Part shown: one piece after another, positions 18,165 to 26,654 of the stretch
Numbering within the stretch: the stretch's first letter is position 1
Layout: each line of letters opens with the position of its first letter
NCBI RefSeq assembly: GCF_009928525.1
Contig: NZ_JAABOK010000001.1
Location: forward strand, 496,001 to 560,000
DNA from: Chitinophaga solisilvae
Lineage (GTDB): Bacteria > Bacteroidota > Bacteroidia > Chitinophagales > Chitinophagaceae
Length of the DNA: 64,000 nt
Direction: 5' to 3'
Made by a program: the position numbers and the translations under genes
Notes under the pieces: model-generated
Seen by the model: only the letters and a program-made list of their open reading frames with translations
The model's database searches: none
Told to the model about the DNA's origin: nothing

Positions 18165-18268
18165 AAGCAGAGTTGTTTAACTTTCAGCTGAACGCTTCCG
18201 GCTTTTAAGGAATAAGTTTTTAGATTTCTAAGCATACAACGCCATCAACTATACCGTTGATTGCGGAG

Positions 18269-18276
18269 CAAAGGTT
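18269..18276 (-). promoter_or_regulatory. Possible -7 promoter element for panB
   Basis: The - strand reads AACCTTTG (within TAACCTTTGC), one base off TAnnTTTG. The leader to the panB ATG would be about 100 bases. Confidence 0.35.
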
Positions 18277-18316
18277 AGTATATAAAAAGAATTTAGGAAA
18301 ATTATTTTATGTGTGG

Positions 18317-19216
18317 TCACATGTTTTCAATGCCGGGAACAGCAATCTCGCGGTAGAGTGCCTGGATGAGTCCATCTGCCAGGCCAATTTTCGGAACATA
18401 TATCTCACTGGCGTCAATCCAGCGCATCACGTTAATGTATATCTGCAGTGCCGGTACAATTACATCTGCGCGGTCTTCCCGCAGGTTATAGAGGTGTATG
18501 CGTTCTTCAACGGTGAAGTTGCTGAATTCCTTGTAATAGTCCTTGAGGGTGTCCAGCGACAGAGGCTTGCCTTCCTTGCGCTTGGAAAGGGAAAATATCT
18601 TGTTGATGTTACCACCGGAACCGATGGCGGTGACAGGCCCGATACCTTTCACCTGCTGCTTGAGAAAGTCTTTCATCTGCTGCCATGCCGCATCAGATAC
18701 CTGCTGGTGCAGCAGGCGTATGGTGCCGATATTGAAAGATTCTTTAAAAACCAGCTTAGTGCCGCTGAAGAGCGTTACTTCCGTGCTGCCACCGCCTACA
18801 TCTATGTAGAGGTAGGACCTGGATTTGTCCAGCTGTTCGGCAATATGGTTTTCGTAAATATAGGCTGCCTCTTCCTGGCCCGTAATAATTTTGATGTCAA
18901 TACCGGTCTGATGTTTTACTTCCTGCAAAATAACGCTGCCGTTGGCGGCATCACGCATGGCAGAGGTGGCGCATGCTTTCAGGTATTTTACCTCATATAC
19001 ATCCAGCAACAGCTTATAGGCTTTGATCGTATCGATGAGATGGCCGGCTCTTTTTTCAGAAATGGTGCTGCTGTTAAATACATCGAAACCAAGCCGCAAC
19101 GGTACCCTTACAAGATTCACCTTTGTAAAGTCCATTGCTCCTGCACTGTTGGGAGACGCTTCTGAGATAAGCAGTCTCGCTGCATTCGAGCCTATATCAA
19201 TAGCAGCTAACTTCAT
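18317..19216 (-). CDS. Ppx/GppA-family phosphatase
   Basis: This 299-residue protein belongs to the ASKHA-fold Ppx/GppA family, which hydrolyses polyphosphate or pppGpp. The phosphate-binding loops are visible: AAIDIGSNAARLLI at the N-terminus, GQEEAAYIYENHI in the middle, YIDVGGGSTEVTLF near residue 137 and GSGGNINKIF near residue 200. It is the short, single-module form that lacks the HD-like C-terminal domain of E. coli Ppx. It lies directly downstream of ppk1, so polyphosphate is the likelier substrate, but pppGpp cannot be ruled out. Its own -7 box (19237-19244) suggests separate transcription. Confidence 0.9.
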   Translation of the reverse strand: MKLAAIDIGSNAARLLISEASPNSAGAMDFTKVNLVRVPLRLGFDVFNSSTISEKRAGHLIDTIKAYKLLLDVYEVKYLKACATSAMRDAANGSVILQEVKHQTGIDIKIITGQEEAAYIYENHIAEQLDKSRSYLYIDVGGGSTEVTLFSGTKLVFKESFNIGTIRLLHQQVSDAAWQQMKDFLKQQVKGIGPVTAIGSGGNINKIFSLSKRKEGKPLSLDTLKDYYKEFSNFTVEERIHLYNLREDRADVIVPALQIYINVMRWIDASEIYVPKIGLADGLIQALYREIAVPGIENM

Positions 19217-19236
19217 CCGTTCCTGGGTTTAGAGGG

Positions 19237-19244
19237 CAAAAATA
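19237..19244 (-). promoter_or_regulatory. -7 promoter element of the Ppx/GppA gene
   Basis: The - strand reads TATTTTTG, an exact TAnnTTTG match 20 bases before the ATG at 19216. It lies between the start codon and the inverted repeat that follows ppk1. Confidence 0.65.
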
Positions 19245-19250
19245 GAAAAA

Positions 19251-19439
19251 TTCATTTTATTATTTGGCTATTTGAGACCAATTCATTTTGTTATTTGGTT
19301 ATTTGAGATTTGGTTATTTAAAATGCAGCGGAGACCAATTCATTTTAAATAATCAAATCTCAAATGACCAAATAATAAAATGAATTGGTCTCCGCTGCAT
19401 TTTAAATAACCAAATCTCAAATAACCAAATAATAAAATG
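19251..19439. repeat. Composite long inverted repeat, family A (copy 3)
   Basis: Arms 19284-19347 and 19376-19439 are 64 bp with one G-T mismatch (19290/19433). The 28-base loop (AATAATCAAATC...) looks like another right-arm copy, and the flank 19251-19283 (TTTTATTATTTGGCTATTTGAGA) like another left-arm copy, so the element appears to be two nested or duplicated hairpins. It ends 2 bases before the ppk1 stop codon. Confidence 0.9.
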
Positions 19440-19441
19440 GA

Positions 19442-21592
19442 TTACTGGTATTGTTTTTCGTGCAGGTATTTATAGATTTCAATCTGGGTGCGGACTTTCT
19501 TATCACCTTCCTTTTTGTACTGGTTTTTCTGATCATTGTCGAGGATACGGGCTTTCACGTTACCGCTCAGTTGTATTTTCATGATGTCGATCAGTTCTTT
19601 TCGTATGGCCATGTCCGTTATGGGTACGGCGGCTTCCACGCGGTGGTCCAGGTTACGGACCATCCAGTCGCAGGAGGCGATGAACACCTTTTCCTGTCCG
19701 CCGTGATGGAAAATGAATACCCTGGCATGTTCCAGGTATTCGTCCACGATGCTGACAGCCGTGATGTTTTTCTTCCACTTTTTATTTTCGGTGTAGGCGC
19801 AGCAGATGCCGCGTATCACCATTTTTACATCTACGCCCGCCTTGGCAGCCTCATAGAGTTTAGCGATGAGGATAGGGTCGGAGAGGGAGTTCATTTTAAG
19901 GATCATGCCTGCCTTTTTCTTATTGCGGGCATTTTTGATTTCCCTGTCAATCAGCTTCAGGAAAGTGTCGCGCATGTTAAGCGGACTAACGGGCAGTGTT
20001 TTGCAGCCTGCCAGGATTTTGACATCATGGCGGATATTTTCCAGGTAGGAAAAGACGCGGTTGATGTCTGCTATAACGGAGCGGTTGGCGGTGAGCAGGC
20101 AGTGGTCGCCGTATAACTGTGCTGTTTTTTCGTTGAGGTTGCCGGTGCTGACAAACCCGCACTGCAGGGTTTTGTTGCCGATACGTTTTTTGATGACGCA
20201 GAGTTTGGCATGCACTTTCATATTCGGAATACCCAGGAATACTTTCACGCCTTCGTCTTCCAGGCGGGCCTTCCAGTCGAGGTTGGCCGCCTCGTCGAAG
20301 CGGGCGCGCAGTTCCAGCACTACGGTTACATTCTTTCCGTTACGTGCGGCGTTGACCAGTGCATTCACAATTTTGGAATTACGGGCAAGCCTGTACGCAG
20401 TTATTTTAATCGATGATACATTGGGATCTATAGCGGCTTCCCGCAGGAGATCGATGATGGTATCGAAAGAGTGGTAGGGGAAGTGCAGCATTACATCCTG
20501 CTGCTGTATCACATGCATCACACTGGGCGCATTGAGGAACAGCGGATGTATAAAGTTTTTGCGGTGGGTATGCGGTGGAAAGATAGAATCCGGGAAATCC
20601 ATGAAGTCCTTGAAATTATGGATCCTGGCGCCGGGAATGAGGTTATCTTTTCCTGACAGTCCCTGCCGGCGCATGAGGTATTCCAGCAGCAGCGGATCTA
20701 TATCCTTGTCGTACACAAATCTTACCGGCTTGCCCTTGCGGCGGTCTTTCAGCCCTTTTTCAATCTGATGGATCAGGCTGTCGGAAATATCGTTATCTAT
20801 ATCCAGTTCGGCATCTCTGGTCACCTTGATGATATGGGAAGAGAACTTATCGTAACCGAAGTAGGAGAATATATTGGGCAGGCAGAAACGGATCAGGTCT
20901 TCCAGCAGTATAATATCGTGTTCGCCTTCTTTGGAAGGCAGGATGATAAAGCGCGGCAGTACAGTAGTAGGGATTTCTATCAATGCAAATTTCTGTCTGA
21001 CAGAATTATCCTGCCTGGCCAGTACAATAGCGAGATAAATGGATTTATCGCGGAGGATAGGGAAGTGCTGTATACTTTCAATCATCAGGGGGATGATATT
21101 GGTCCGCACCTGTTCATTGAAATAGTTAAGTACAAATTTTTGCTGTTCCCTGTTCAGGTGTTTCTCTGTCCGCAGGAAGATATGCTGTGCTTCCAGTTCG
21201 TGTGCGATATCTTTCCATATCCTGTCAAACTCGCGCTGCTGGTCAATTACGATCGTCTGTATCTGGTCGAGTATTTTACCGGGGTTTTCTTCCAGGTGCA
21301 TTTTAGTGGACTTGCCGATAGACATCATCCTTTTGAGGGTAGCTACTCTTACCCGGAAAAACTCGTCGAGGTTATTGGAGAAAATACCCAGGAACCGGAT
21401 ACGTTCCCGGAGGGGAACAGCTGTATCGGCGGCTTCCTGCAATACTCTGGCATTAAATGATAACCAGCTGACATCCCTGGCAATCATTTTCTTTTTAGCG
21501 GTTACGGGGGCTTTTTTATCTGTTATCTTCTTAGGTGAATTTGCAACTGTTGCTGTCATAGTATCGAGGTTCTCATCATTCGGCAATCTCAT
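19442..21592 (-). CDS. ppk1: Polyphosphate kinase 1
   Basis: PPK1 polymerises the gamma phosphate of ATP into inorganic polyphosphate at the inner membrane. The 716-residue protein shows the N-terminal DVSWLSFNARVLQEA block, the four PPK domains, VHAKLCVIKKRIG (the histidine of this H-A-K-L motif is the expected phosphoacceptor) and STGNLNEKTAQLYGDH. The C-terminal domain has the second phospholipase D-like half. The basic N-terminal extension before DVSWL (about 40 residues, Lys-rich) is longer than usual; the Met at codon 12 is an alternative start. Upstream lies another long inverted repeat and downstream the Ppx/GppA gene, forming a polyphosphate pair. Confidence 0.95.
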   Translation of the reverse strand: MRLPNDENLDTMTATVANSPKKITDKKAPVTAKKKMIARDVSWLSFNARVLQEAADTAVPLRERIRFLGIFSNNLDEFFRVRVATLKRMMSIGKSTKMHLEENPGKILDQIQTIVIDQQREFDRIWKDIAHELEAQHIFLRTEKHLNREQQKFVLNYFNEQVRTNIIPLMIESIQHFPILRDKSIYLAIVLARQDNSVRQKFALIEIPTTVLPRFIILPSKEGEHDIILLEDLIRFCLPNIFSYFGYDKFSSHIIKVTRDAELDIDNDISDSLIHQIEKGLKDRRKGKPVRFVYDKDIDPLLLEYLMRRQGLSGKDNLIPGARIHNFKDFMDFPDSIFPPHTHRKNFIHPLFLNAPSVMHVIQQQDVMLHFPYHSFDTIIDLLREAAIDPNVSSIKITAYRLARNSKIVNALVNAARNGKNVTVVLELRARFDEAANLDWKARLEDEGVKVFLGIPNMKVHAKLCVIKKRIGNKTLQCGFVSTGNLNEKTAQLYGDHCLLTANRSVIADINRVFSYLENIRHDVKILAGCKTLPVSPLNMRDTFLKLIDREIKNARNKKKAGMILKMNSLSDPILIAKLYEAAKAGVDVKMVIRGICCAYTENKKWKKNITAVSIVDEYLEHARVFIFHHGGQEKVFIASCDWMVRNLDHRVEAAVPITDMAIRKELIDIMKIQLSGNVKARILDNDQKNQYKKEGDKKVRTQIEIYKYLHEKQYQ

Positions 21593-21703
21593 ACTGGTTT
21601 GTTTACATGTAATAAAATCTCATCATCTGGTCTGCGATGATACAGATTTTGTGCATGAAGTACCATTAAATTAAAGTTAATAAAAATTATGGTTCCCCTT
21701 TTT

Positions 21704-21847
21704 AATAATTACGAATTACAAATTACGAATTGCGAATGAAGAAGCGAAGAACTAAGCGTAGATTAAAAGTGATAACTATAAAATATCACTTTTGATCTAC
21801 GCTTAGTTCTTCGCTTCTTCATTCGCAATTCGTAATTCGTAATTATT
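21704..21847. repeat. Long inverted repeat, family B (copy 2), arms of unequal length
   Basis: The arms pair along about 64 bases, from AATAATTACGAATTAC through GAAGAAGCGAAGAACTAAGCG to AAAGTGATA. The left arm carries one extra 7-base unit (AAATTAC) missing from the right arm, plus one T/G difference. The right arm overlaps the stop codon (21843-21845) of the - strand gene that ends there. Confidence 0.9.
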
Positions 21848-22850
21848 TCAACTGTTGTTTTTTATTATATATGGGTAGTGCGATGAGGCTGAAGAAGCCT
21901 ACGAAGATGACGAGCAGGGTTTGTACCACCCAGATGATCCAGCCGAAGGCGTATCCGATAACGTAGGTGATGCCGTATAGTTCCAGCGCTTTCTGTACGA
22001 GTGCCTGGTAGGCGCCGATGCCGCCGGGGGTAACGATCATGCCTATACTGCCGATCATGAGAACGGCGAGGGCGGCGCTGATACCGAGGTGGCTGGTTTC
22101 CTGCAGGCAGTAGAAGCCGATGTAGACCTGTGCCAGGTAGCAGGACCAGATGAGGATGGTGTGAAGTATAAACCAGCCTTTCTTTTCCATTTTACCGATA
22201 GACAGAATGCCTTCCATGACGCCTTTGGCGAGGGCTTTGATGGTTTGTGCCGCTTTGGAGCGGGCAAACCGGCGGAGCAGCCAGAGGGCCAGCAATATAA
22301 ATGCAGCCAGGCCGGCGATCAGCAGCAGGAGCTGTATAGCGTTGGCATTGGCTATTTTGCGGGAGAGCGGCTGGAAGATGTCGTGATTAACGTAGGCGCC
22401 CAGTACATCGATCTGTGTGAGGATGGTGATAGCCATGAGCAGGAGCAGGCATACCATATCCACTGCACGTTCTGCGATCATGGTACCTACGAGTTTGTCG
22501 GCAGGTATTTTTTCGTATTGCGCCAGGAGGCCGCAGCGGGTTACTTCGCCGAGGCGGGGCAGTGCCAGGTTGGCGAGATAGCCGACCATGACAGCAAAGA
22601 AAGTATTGAGGGTACTGGGTTGGTGCCCCAGTGGTTTCATGAGCAGTTTCCAGCGTATAGCGCGGAACCAGTGGCTGAGGATACCGATGACGATAGCGGG
22701 TATAACCAGCCAGTAGTTGGCTTTACGGAAAGCAGTATTGATTTCATCCCACTGCTGCGGTGTGAGGTCTTTGGTCACCAGCCATATGAGCAGCAGCCCA
22801 ATGCCAAAAAAACAAATAAACTTAATGACGTTTTTAATCGTTTTCGGCAT
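21843..22850 (-). CDS. YbhN/LPG-synthase-TM family membrane protein
   Basis: This integral inner-membrane protein of 335 residues has about eight hydrophobic helices and matches the lysylphosphatidylglycerol synthase transmembrane (UPF0104/YbhN) family. Typical segments are HWFRAIRWKLLMKPLG, AVMVGYLANLALPRLGEVTRCGLLAQYEKIPADKLVGTMIAERAVDM and VTPGGIGAYQALVQKALELYG. There is no C-terminal lysyl-transfer domain, so lipid aminoacylation is unlikely; family members are proposed to act in lipid or polysaccharide transport. It lies 45 bases downstream of panD on the same strand. A family B inverted repeat overlaps its stop. Confidence 0.85.
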   Translation of the reverse strand: MPKTIKNVIKFICFFGIGLLLIWLVTKDLTPQQWDEINTAFRKANYWLVIPAIVIGILSHWFRAIRWKLLMKPLGHQPSTLNTFFAVMVGYLANLALPRLGEVTRCGLLAQYEKIPADKLVGTMIAERAVDMVCLLLLMAITILTQIDVLGAYVNHDIFQPLSRKIANANAIQLLLLIAGLAAFILLALWLLRRFARSKAAQTIKALAKGVMEGILSIGKMEKKGWFILHTILIWSCYLAQVYIGFYCLQETSHLGISAALAVLMIGSIGMIVTPGGIGAYQALVQKALELYGITYVIGYAFGWIIWVVQTLLVIFVGFFSLIALPIYNKKQQLK

Positions 22851-22895
22851 GATCCGAATCGGTTTAAGGGAGTTGTGAATGAATAGTAATGGTTA

Positions 22896-23240
22896 TCAGA
22901 GCTTATTTCCTTCTTTCGGGAAGATGGCAACAGGTTTATATTTTTTGGCTTCTTCAAAATCCATGGTAGCGTAGGCAATAATGATCACAATATCGCCGGG
23001 GGCAACAAGTCTGGCTGCGGGGCCATTCATACAGATCACGCCGGAGCCGCGTTTGCCTGTGATCACATAGGTTTCCAGTCTTTCTCCGTTATTCACGTTC
23101 ACTACCTGTACTTTTTCGTACTGAATTAATCCAGCTGCATCCATCAGATCTTCGTCTATAGTAATGCTGCCAACATAATGCAAGTTGGCTTCCGTAATAA
23201 CCGCGCGGTGAATCTTACACTTTAATATTTCTATTTGCAT
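22896..23240 (-). CDS. panD: Aspartate 1-decarboxylase proenzyme
   Basis: PanD makes beta-alanine from aspartate for pantothenate synthesis. The 114-residue protein has the normal proenzyme length. Self-cleavage at G24-S25 (in [17 protein letters not shown]) forms the pyruvoyl cofactor. K9 in CKIHRA and the [27 protein letters not shown] block are also conserved. The gene has its own -7 element upstream (23278-23285) and lies 172 bases downstream of panC on the same strand. A YbhN-like gene follows and may be cotranscribed. Confidence 0.96.
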   Translation of the reverse strand: MQIEILKCKIHRAVITEANLHYVGSITIDEDLMDAAGLIQYEKVQVVNVNNGERLETYVITGKRGSGVICMNGPAARLVAPGDIVIIIAYATMDFEEAKKYKPVAIFPKEGNKL

Positions 23241-23277
23241 GATGTATCAGTCTTGATTTTTTGCCCGGGAGCAGAGG

Positions 23278-23285
23278 CAAAGCTA
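23278..23285 (-). promoter_or_regulatory. -7 promoter element of panD
   Basis: The - strand reads TAGCTTTG, an exact TAnnTTTG match, 37 bases before the panD ATG. It lies between panD and the hairpin at 23336-23388, so panD can be transcribed apart from panC. Confidence 0.65.
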
Positions 23286-23335
23286 TGTAAAAAAATATTC
23301 CCCACAAAAGAGAGGAAGACTGAGGAATAAGAGCA

Positions 23336-23388
23336 GACAAGGGCGACAGCGGTTGTAAGAATTTTAACAAACCTTTGGCGCCCTTGTC
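23336..23388. other. Structured element between panC and panD
   Basis: GACAAGGGCG (23336-23345) pairs perfectly with CGCCCTTGTC (23379-23388). An inner GGTTGT/AACAAACC pairing forms a second, weaker stem. There is no T-run on either strand. It lies in the 3' region of panC, 25 bases after the stop, and could be a factor-dependent 3' end or a regulatory structure. Confidence 0.5.
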
Positions 23389-23412
23389 ACGATGAAGAAA
23401 GTTATTTTTATA

Positions 23413-24276
23413 CTAGAGTGCGCCTTGCAGTATCATGTTATCGATTAAGCGGATACCATCCAGCCAGGCTGCCACGGCTACGACTACTGTATTATTGCCG
23501 GGCGGTTCGCTGATATGGCGGAGGTCACCGCTATCGAGTATCAGTACGTCAACGTATTCCGGTTCGAAACCTTGTTTCTTCAGGTTGTCTGCCGCTTCGC
23601 GGGCAGCTTCGAGGAAGTAGAGGCCCTTGCTGAATTCCTGCTGTATTTTTTCCAGTTCCTGGTAAATGGCGACGGCCTTTTTCCGGGCGGCAGGTGACAG
23701 GCGTTCGTTGCGGCTGCTCATGGCGAGGCCGGAAGGTTCGCGCATGGTAGGGCAAACGACTAGCTCTACCGGTGAATTGGTGATTATCAGTAATTTACGT
23801 ATAATTAAACATTGCTGAAGATCTTTCTGCCCCATAAAAAGCTTGTGAGGCTGAACAATATCGAGTAATTTGTGTACTATACGACCAACGCCCTGGAAAT
23901 GACCCGGCCGGAATTTTCCTTCGAGTATGGTTTCGAGTTCCCCGAAGTCATAGGTTTCGTTGGTAGACAGGCCTTCAGGGTACATTTCTTCTACAGATGG
24001 TAAAAAAAGTATATCTGTGGAAGCATCATTTAATTTTTTTATATCCTCTTCGATGGTGATGGGATATTTTTCAAAATCTTTCGGATCATTGAATTGGGTT
24101 GGATTTACAAAGATGCTGCAAATGACCACGTCATTTTCTTTTTTTGCGGCCTGAATAAGTGACAGGTGCCCGCTGTGGAGGGCGCCCATAGTAGGCACAA
24201 AACCAATGCTTTTGTTGCTTTTCCTTACCAGGTCCAGGTGCTTCTTCAGGTCATTGCTGCGCTTAAATAGATACAT
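23413..24276 (-). CDS. panC: Pantothenate synthetase
   Basis: PanC joins pantoate and beta-alanine with ATP to give pantothenate. It is cytosolic. The 287-residue protein has GFVPTMGALHSGHLSLI (the H-x-G-H nucleotidyl-transferase motif), SIFVNPTQFNDPKDFEKYP, EGKFRPGHFQGVGRIVHKLLDIVQPHKLFMGQKDLQQ and the MREPSGLAMSSRNERL block. The N-terminus matches the family when the ATG at 24276 is used. It is divergent from the starch-synthase-like gene (110-base gap) and upstream of panD. Confidence 0.96.
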   Translation of the reverse strand: MYLFKRSNDLKKHLDLVRKSNKSIGFVPTMGALHSGHLSLIQAAKKENDVVICSIFVNPTQFNDPKDFEKYPITIEEDIKKLNDASTDILFLPSVEEMYPEGLSTNETYDFGELETILEGKFRPGHFQGVGRIVHKLLDIVQPHKLFMGQKDLQQCLIIRKLLIITNSPVELVVCPTMREPSGLAMSSRNERLSPAARKKAVAIYQELEKIQQEFSKGLYFLEAAREAADNLKKQGFEPEYVDVLILDSGDLRHISEPPGNNTVVVAVAAWLDGIRLIDNMILQGAL

Positions 24277-24337
24277 AAAACATTGCTTAAAAGGATGTTA
24301 AAACTGACAGTTTGGCCAATATTCCGTAAAAAATCCG

Positions 24338-24345
24338 TAATTTTG
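24338..24345 (+). promoter_or_regulatory. -7 promoter element of the starch-synthase-like gene
   Basis: TAATTTTG matches TAnnTTTG exactly, 41 bases before the ATG at 24387. A TTTG at 24311-24314 could be the -33 box, though the spacing (23 bases) is a little long. Confidence 0.6.
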
Positions 24346-24386
24346 CAAGCCAAATTAAAAATTACTGCATTAATAATCAGCGTTAA

Positions 24387-25205
24387 ATGTCCACAAAGAA
24401 AAGAATTCTTTTTATTGCCCAAGAGATGTCGCCATACCTGGAACTGAGTGATTACGCGGCGATGGTCAATAAAATGGCAATTAAGTCCAATGAGGCTGGC
24501 CTGGAAGTGAGAGTGATCATGCCAAGATTTGGAATTATTAATGAGAGAAGACACCGCTTGCACGAGGTGGTCAGATTGTCGGGTATCAACATTGTGATAG
24601 ATGGGGACGACTACCCGCTTATCATCAAGGTTGCCTCTCTGCCCAATGCCCGATTGCAGGTGTACTTCCTGGATAATGAGGATTATTTTAAGCGGAAAAC
24701 TGTTTTTGCGGATGAAAACGATGAGTTTTTTGAAGACAATGCAGCACGCGCGGTATTCTTCTGTAAGGGCGCCCTGGAAACGGTTAAGAAATTCGGATGG
24801 CCTCCTGACATCATTCACTGCAGCGGCTGGATGACATCGTTGATACCGATGTACCTGAAAACAGCTTACAAGAAGGAGCCTGTTTTCGCCAATTCCAAAA
24901 TTGTTTATTCATTATCACCCAACAGCTTCAAGGAAAAGCTGGGTGCATCCTTTATCAAGAAAGCCACGATCAGCAACCAGATCAAGGAAAAAGACCTCGA
25001 GCTTTACAAGGATGGCACCAACACTGCGCTGAACAGGGGAGCCGGAAAGTATGCAGACGCTGTAATACTGGCCGGAGAGAAGACCGAGAAAAAAGTGGTG
25101 GATGAACTGAAAGCTGAAAAAGGTAAAATAATTCTGCCTTACAAAAAGGAGAATGAAGACCTGGCAGATTACCTGGCTTTGTATAACCAGTTGCTTGGCA
25201 AATAG
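24387..25205 (+). CDS. Starch/glycogen synthase N-terminal-domain protein (half-length GT5)
   Basis: This 272-residue protein resembles only the N-terminal Rossmann domain of GT5 glycogen synthases: RILFIAQEMSPYLELSDYAAMVNKMA, VRVIMPRFGIINERRHRLHEV, ARAVFFCKGALETVKKFGWPPDIIHCSGWMTSLIPMYLK. The C-terminal domain, which holds the nucleotide-sugar site in GT5 enzymes, is absent. The chain ends after a segment like the start of the interdomain region (DAVILAGEKTEKKVVDELKAEKGK). It may therefore not be an active glycogen synthase. A DUF4270 lipoprotein gene and metK follow on the same strand. The frame is intact, so this looks like a stable short form rather than decay. Confidence 0.8.
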   Translation: MSTKKRILFIAQEMSPYLELSDYAAMVNKMAIKSNEAGLEVRVIMPRFGIINERRHRLHEVVRLSGINIVIDGDDYPLIIKVASLPNARLQVYFLDNEDYFKRKTVFADENDEFFEDNAARAVFFCKGALETVKKFGWPPDIIHCSGWMTSLIPMYLKTAYKKEPVFANSKIVYSLSPNSFKEKLGASFIKKATISNQIKEKDLELYKDGTNTALNRGAGKYADAVILAGEKTEKKVVDELKAEKGKIILPYKKENEDLADYLALYNQLLGK

Positions 25206-25259
25206 CCCTATATTTGGAGGAATTTTCGCCAACTTCATCATTAACTAACAACAAAACGC

Positions 25260-26633
25260 GTGAAGATTAATTTCAGGAACCTTAGCTTTGCAGCTGCTTT
25301 TTTTACCTTGTTGTATGGAGCATCCGGCTGCAATGAGTCTACTATCCTCGGTTCGGGACTCATCCCTCCGGGAGATTTTGTTAATGCGAAGGACACCACC
25401 CTTAGCGGCCTTATTGCCAATAATATTTATGAATATGATACGACCGCTTACAATGGAGCCAGAAGTTCATTGCAGAAAATGCTCGGTTCTATCACCACTG
25501 ACCCTTTGTTCGGAAAATCGCATGCGTTTCTTTATACGCAGGTAGGCTTGCCTTCCAGTGAATTTACCTTTGCAGGCTCCGGCCAGGTGCTTGACTCTGT
25601 GGTATTATCGCTCAGGTATTATGCCTTCCAGGGCGATTCCCTCGGCCCTCAGACCTTCAGGGTTTACCGCATGACACAAACGGATTTCAGAGCGGATTCC
25701 AATTACTCCTACGCTAAAGCACTGGCCTATAACCAGGGCGAGTTACTGGGAACTACCACTATCACTCCCCGTGGCGCGCGTGATTCCGTAAGCGTATATG
25801 GTAAAAAAGAGCCTGCACAGATCCGTATTAAACTGAGTAACGCTTTCGGTAACGAACTGCTGCAGCAGAAATCCAACGCGGCATTCAAGAACGATTCTTC
25901 CTTCCGCGCTTACCTGAGAGGTTTTGCCATTGTGCCGGATACCTCGCTGGGAAGTAACCGCAGTATGTTCTATGTGAATCTGAATGATGCAGATACCAGG
26001 CTGACAGTTTACTATAAGAATTCGGCAGATGATTCCCTCATCTCCAAATTTACCTATAACGCCAACACCAGCGCCAGCTCTGTTTTCCTTTCCCATAACT
26101 ACAATGGTTCAGAAGCGGCCCGTTATCTCAATACAAAAAATGCCAACGGCGACAGCATACTGTTCCTGCAGTCCAGCCCCGGTATATACAGCAAGCTGTC
26201 TATCCCCGGCCTGGAAAATTTCCCGAATGTTGCGATCAACAAGGCGGAAGTAGTAGTAACGCAGATTACAACCGGTCCTGCTGACATGAATGATCTGTTT
26301 ATTGCACCATCGCAGTTATATCTGGAGCAGTTTACAGATGATAAGCAGAACAAGACGAAGACGCTGCCGGATGATATCAGAACTGCGCCTAACAATCCTA
26401 TCGGAGGAACCAGGCAGGTAGTCACCAATTTCGGCGGAGTGCAGATTGTACAGTACACGTTTACTGTTAACCGTTACATGCAGATGCTGGTGAAGAAGCA
26501 GGAGACCAACAACGGATTTAAGCTGGAAGCCGGACCATATGTTGCCAACCTCGACATAACCCGTCTGAAAGCCGGTGGTACCAAGCTGTCTACCTACAAC
26601 CTGAAAATGCGAATCATTTACACGAAACCATAA
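25260..26633 (+). CDS. DUF4270 lipoprotein
   Basis: This is a 457-residue lipoprotein of a family common in Bacteroidota, of unknown function. The start is a GTG at 25260; an N-terminal Lys, a hydrophobic stretch and a lipobox ASGC (lipidated C24) follow directly, which supports this start. The mature part is beta-rich with typical DUF4270 phrases (a LDSVVLSLRYYAFQGDS segment near residue 100 and an N-terminal TILGSGLIPPGD). It probably sits in the outer membrane or periplasm. It lies 54 bases after the starch-synthase-like gene and 21 bases before metK. Confidence 0.85.
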   Translation: MKINFRNLSFAAAFFTLLYGASGCNESTILGSGLIPPGDFVNAKDTTLSGLIANNIYEYDTTAYNGARSSLQKMLGSITTDPLFGKSHAFLYTQVGLPSSEFTFAGSGQVLDSVVLSLRYYAFQGDSLGPQTFRVYRMTQTDFRADSNYSYAKALAYNQGELLGTTTITPRGARDSVSVYGKKEPAQIRIKLSNAFGNELLQQKSNAAFKNDSSFRAYLRGFAIVPDTSLGSNRSMFYVNLNDADTRLTVYYKNSADDSLISKFTYNANTSASSVFLSHNYNGSEAARYLNTKNANGDSILFLQSSPGIYSKLSIPGLENFPNVAINKAEVVVTQITTGPADMNDLFIAPSQLYLEQFTDDKQNKTKTLPDDIRTAPNNPIGGTRQVVTNFGGVQIVQYTFTVNRYMQMLVKKQETNNGFKLEAGPYVANLDITRLKAGGTKLSTYNLKMRIIYTKP

Positions 26634-26654
26634 AACAGCAAATCCAACACTTTT

